A stretch of DNA of 64,000 bases from Luzula sylvatica. Taxonomy: Eukaryota > Streptophyta > Magnoliopsida > Poales > Juncaceae. Positions 61,565-64,000 of this stretch are shown piece after piece. A program made the translations under genes and the position numbers. The DNA lies in assembly GCA_946800325.1 (NCBI GenBank), contig OX326961.1, positions 6,488,655 through 6,552,654 of the forward strand. The letters are read 5' to 3'. Position 1 is the first letter of the stretch. Each line of letters starts with the position of its first letter. Below the pieces are notes generated by a model. The model worked only from the letters and a program-made list of their open reading frames with translations. It had not been told where the DNA came from and searched no databases.

Positions 61565-63960
61565 GAAGTGTAACACAAGCAAAATTGAGCTTAAAATACT
61601 CCGTAATTGAAGACTAAGACACACAAATTTCAATTTTTTTTTTTTAAATTCTTCAAAATTAAAAAATAGAAGTCTAACATCTTCAAAAAAATTCAACTAT
61701 TATATTTTTTTTCAAATGTTAAATGTAAAGTGTAACACGAGCAAAATACTCAATTTTCATGTCGTATTTAAAATACTCCGTAATTGAATACTAACACTCA
61801 CAAATTTCAATTTTTTTAAAAAAATATTCAAAATTCAAAAATAGAAGTCTAACACCTTCAAAAAAATTGAACTATTATATTTTTTTTCTAATGTTAAATC
61901 TGAAGTGTAACACAAGCAAAATACTCAATTTTCATGTCGAACTTAAAATACTCCGTAATTGAAGACTAACACATACAAATTTCAATTGTTTTAAAAAAAT
62001 CTTCAAAATTCAAAAATAGAAGTCTAACACCTTCAATAAAATTCAACTATTATATTTTTTTTAAATGCTAAATGTAAAATGTAACACTAGCAAAATACTC
62101 AATTTTCATGTCGTACTTAAAATACTCCGTAATTGATTACTAACAATCACAAATTTAAATTTTTTAAAAAAAATCTTCAAAATTCAAAAATAGAAGTAAC
62201 ACATTCAAAAAAATTCAAATATTATATTTTTTTCAAATGTTAAATCTGAAGTGTAACATAAGCATAATACTCAATTTTCATGTCGTAGTTAAAATACTCC
62301 GTAATTGAAGACTAACACACACAAATTTCAATTTTTTAACGAAAAATCTTCAAAATTCAAAAATACAAGTCTAACACCTTCCAAAAAAATTCAACTATTA
62401 TATTTTTTTGAAATGATAAATGTGAAGTGTAACACAAGCAAAATACTCAATTTTCATGGCGTACTTAAAATACTCCGTAATTGAAGACTAACACACACAA
62501 ATTTCAATTTTTTTTTAAAAATCTTCAAAATTCAAAAATAGAAGTCTAACATCTTCAAAAAAATTTAACTATTATATATTTTTTTCAAATGTTAAATGTG
62601 AAGTGTAACACAAGCAAAATACTCAATTTTCATGTAGTACTTAAAATACTCCGTAATTGAAGACTAACACACACAAACTTCAATTGATTTTAAAAAATCT
62701 TCAAAATTCAAAAATAGAAGTCTAACACCTTCAAAAAAATTCAACAATTATATTTTTTTTGAAAGTTAGATGCAAAGTGTAACAGAAGAAAAATACTCAA
62801 TATTCATGTCGTAATTAATAAACTCAGTAATTGAAGGCTAACATACACAAATTTCAATTTTTTTTAAAAAATCTTCAAAATTCAAAAATAAAAGTCTAAC
62901 ACCTTCAAAAAAATTCAACTATTATATATTTTTTGAAATGTTAAATCTGAAGTGTAACAAAATCTAAATACTCAATTTTCATGTCGTACTTAAAATACTC
63001 CGTAATTGAATAATAACACGCACAAATTTCAATTTTTTTAAAAAAATCTTCAAAATTCAAAAATAGAAGTCTAACACCTTCAAAAAAATTCAACTATTAT
63101 ATTTTTTTTCTAATGTTAAATCTGAAGTGTAACACAAGCAAAATTGAGCATAAAATACTCCGTAATTAAAGACTAACACACACAAATTTCAATTTTTTTA
63201 AAAAAATCTTCAAAATTCAAAATTAGAAGTCTAACATCTTCAAAAAAATTCAACAATTATATTTTTTTTCAAGTGTTAAATATGAAGTGTAACACAAGAA
63301 AAATACTAAATTTTCATGTCGCACTTAAAATACTCCGTTGAAGACTAACACACACAAATTTCAATTGTTTTATAAAAATCTTCAAAATTCAAAAATAGAA
63401 GTTTAACACCTTGAAAAAAATTCAACAATTATATTTTTTTTCAAATGTTAAATGTAAAGTGTAACACAAGCAAAATACTCAATATTCATGTTGTACTTAA
63501 AATACTCCGTAATTGAAGACTAACACACACAAATTTCAATTTTTTTTTAAAAATCTCTAAAATTCAAAATAGAAGTCTAACACCTTGAAAAATATTCTAC
63601 TATTATATTTTTTTTACAAATGTTAAATCTGAACTGTAACACAAGCAAAATTGAGCTTAAAATACTCCGTAATTGAAGATTAACACAAACAAATTACAAT
63701 TGTTTCAAAAAAAATCTTCAAAATTCAAAAATAGAAGTCTAACACCTTCTAAAAAATTCAACTATTATATTATTTTTGAAATGTTAAATCGGAAGTGTAA
63801 CACATGCAAAATACTCAATTTTCATGTCGTACTTAAAATACTCTGTAATTGCAGACTAAAACACACAAATTTCAATTGTTTTAAAAAAATCTTCAAAATT
63901 CAAAAATAGAAGTCCAACACCTTCAAAAAAATTCGACTATTATATTTTTTTTTCAAATGT
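61237..63960. repeat. Right member of the 2.7-kb paralogous pair
   Basis: It has the same monomer order as 11,127-13,850. Private changes include TATTTAAAATACTCC near 61,766, AACTTCAATTGATTTT near 62,678, a four-base loss in ACTCCGTTGAAGAC near 63,336 and CTCTGTAATTGCAGAC near 63,841. The match fades after about 63,960, where the left copy has a CACGAG monomer and this one a CACAAGC monomer. Confidence 0.82.
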
Positions 63961-64000
63961 TAAAAGTAAAGTGTAACACAAGCAAAATACTCAATTTTCA

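Larger units (their letters stand above)
1..64000. repeat. Continuous AT-rich satellite array, monomer about 175 bp
   Basis: Every line of the window carries the same unit, recognisable by GAAGTGTAACACAAGC, TACTCCGTAATTGAAG, GAAGTCTAACACC and CAAATGTTAAAT in fixed order. All copies face the same way; I saw no inverted copy, foreign insertion or gap. The commonest full unit is 174-176 bp; variants of 104, 119, 141, 144, 154 and 160 bp and a 179-bp form occur. By hand count the commonest form is about 23% G+C, with about 29 C to 12 G on this strand. Nucleosome-sized tandem repeats of this kind are known from eukaryotic centromeres and heterochromatin; that role is inferred here. Neither end of the array lies in the window. 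Confidence 0.98.
58090..64000. repeat. Diverged monomer block at the right end
   Basis: About 34 monomers of mixed types, without a fixed higher-order period, run to the end of the window. Three marker dimers (58,040, 59,877, 61,237), several 160-bp monomers and a displaced HOR3 piece (58,470-58,838) are present. From 61,237 it parallels the block at 11,127. Lengths of T/A tracts are more variable than in HOR3 (for example a long T run near 59,087 and another near 61,628). The array continues past the window. Confidence 0.85.

Noticed and set aside
63673..63909. 78-codon open frame similar to the one at 13,566
   Set aside because: Same satellite position in the paralogous block 50,107 bp downstream, also TTG-initiated. 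The similarity comes from the shared repeat, not from selection on a protein.
1..64000. CRISPR-like array
   Set aside because: The repeats are direct and regular, but there are no unique spacers: the whole 175-bp period is repeated, with a 58-bp internal echo. That is satellite structure.
1..64000. TATA boxes, polyadenylation signals and terminators suggested by A/T tracts
   Set aside because: TTATATTTTTTT and T7A7 tracts occur in every monomer because of base composition. There is no transcription unit for them to serve.
1..64000. Telomere or subtelomere repeat
   Set aside because: No TTTAGGG, TTAGGG, TTAGG or similar tract was seen on either strand.
1..64000. CENP-B box
   Set aside because: No monomer shows the TTCG....A..CGGG pattern. 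ATTCGACTATTATA in some subunit C variants shares only TTCG.
1..64000. Mitochondrial or plastid control region
   Set aside because: AT content would fit, but there are no tRNA, rRNA or organelle genes in 64 kb, and the HOR organisation is typical of nuclear satellite.

Overview
The whole window is one uninterrupted array of AT-rich satellite DNA. A monomer of about 175 bp (roughly 23% G+C by hand count of the commonest form) repeats head to tail in one orientation from the first base to the last, about 365-370 times. I found no gene, RNA gene, transposon, CRISPR array, telomere repeat or unique sequence. A nucleosome-sized satellite organised into higher-order repeats (HORs) points to a eukaryote's centromeric, pericentromeric or other heterochromatin. 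A plant is plausible, but the sequence alone does not name the organism, and I do not recognise the family.

The monomer is itself built from three diverged subunits of 58-59 bp. Each starts with a GAAG(T/A)(G/C)TAACAC box, so the present unit looks like an old trimer. Diagnostic substitutions and small deletions define many monomer types, and following them along the window shows the layout.

(1) 1-170 is a partial edge monomer. HOR1 fills 171 to about 10,430: a 28-monomer unit of exactly 4,784 bp, with two full copies and a broken third.
(2) About 10,431-14,562 holds diverged monomers without a tandem higher-order period.
(3) HOR2 fills 14,563-27,938: a 15-monomer unit of 2,605-2,606 bp. The first copy is enlarged by an 860-bp internal duplication and the last is truncated.
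(4) From 27,939 a segment of about 10.77 kb is duplicated in tandem (second copy from 38,704). Each copy is a mixed block followed by HOR3.
(5) HOR3 is a 9-monomer unit of 1,574 bp. It occupies 33,110-38,703 and 43,876 to about 58,090, with 7-, 10- and 14-monomer derivatives. Between 46,324 and 51,917 the 9-mer and a 7-mer alternate as a 2,797-bp super-unit.
(6) About 58,090-64,000 is diverged again. Its last 2.7 kb is the counterpart of 11,127-13,850, some 50.1 kb upstream.

Young, nearly identical HORs therefore sit within or beside older, diverged monomers. The same order of monomer types can be read in HOR1, HOR3 and the old blocks, which suggests they were amplified from one ancestral arrangement. 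Truncated monomers of 104, 119, 141 and 144 bp and hybrid monomers mark old exchange or deletion points. Coordinates come from hand comparison of marker motifs. Block edges are good to a few bases where a period is stated exactly, and to tens of bases where 'about' is used.
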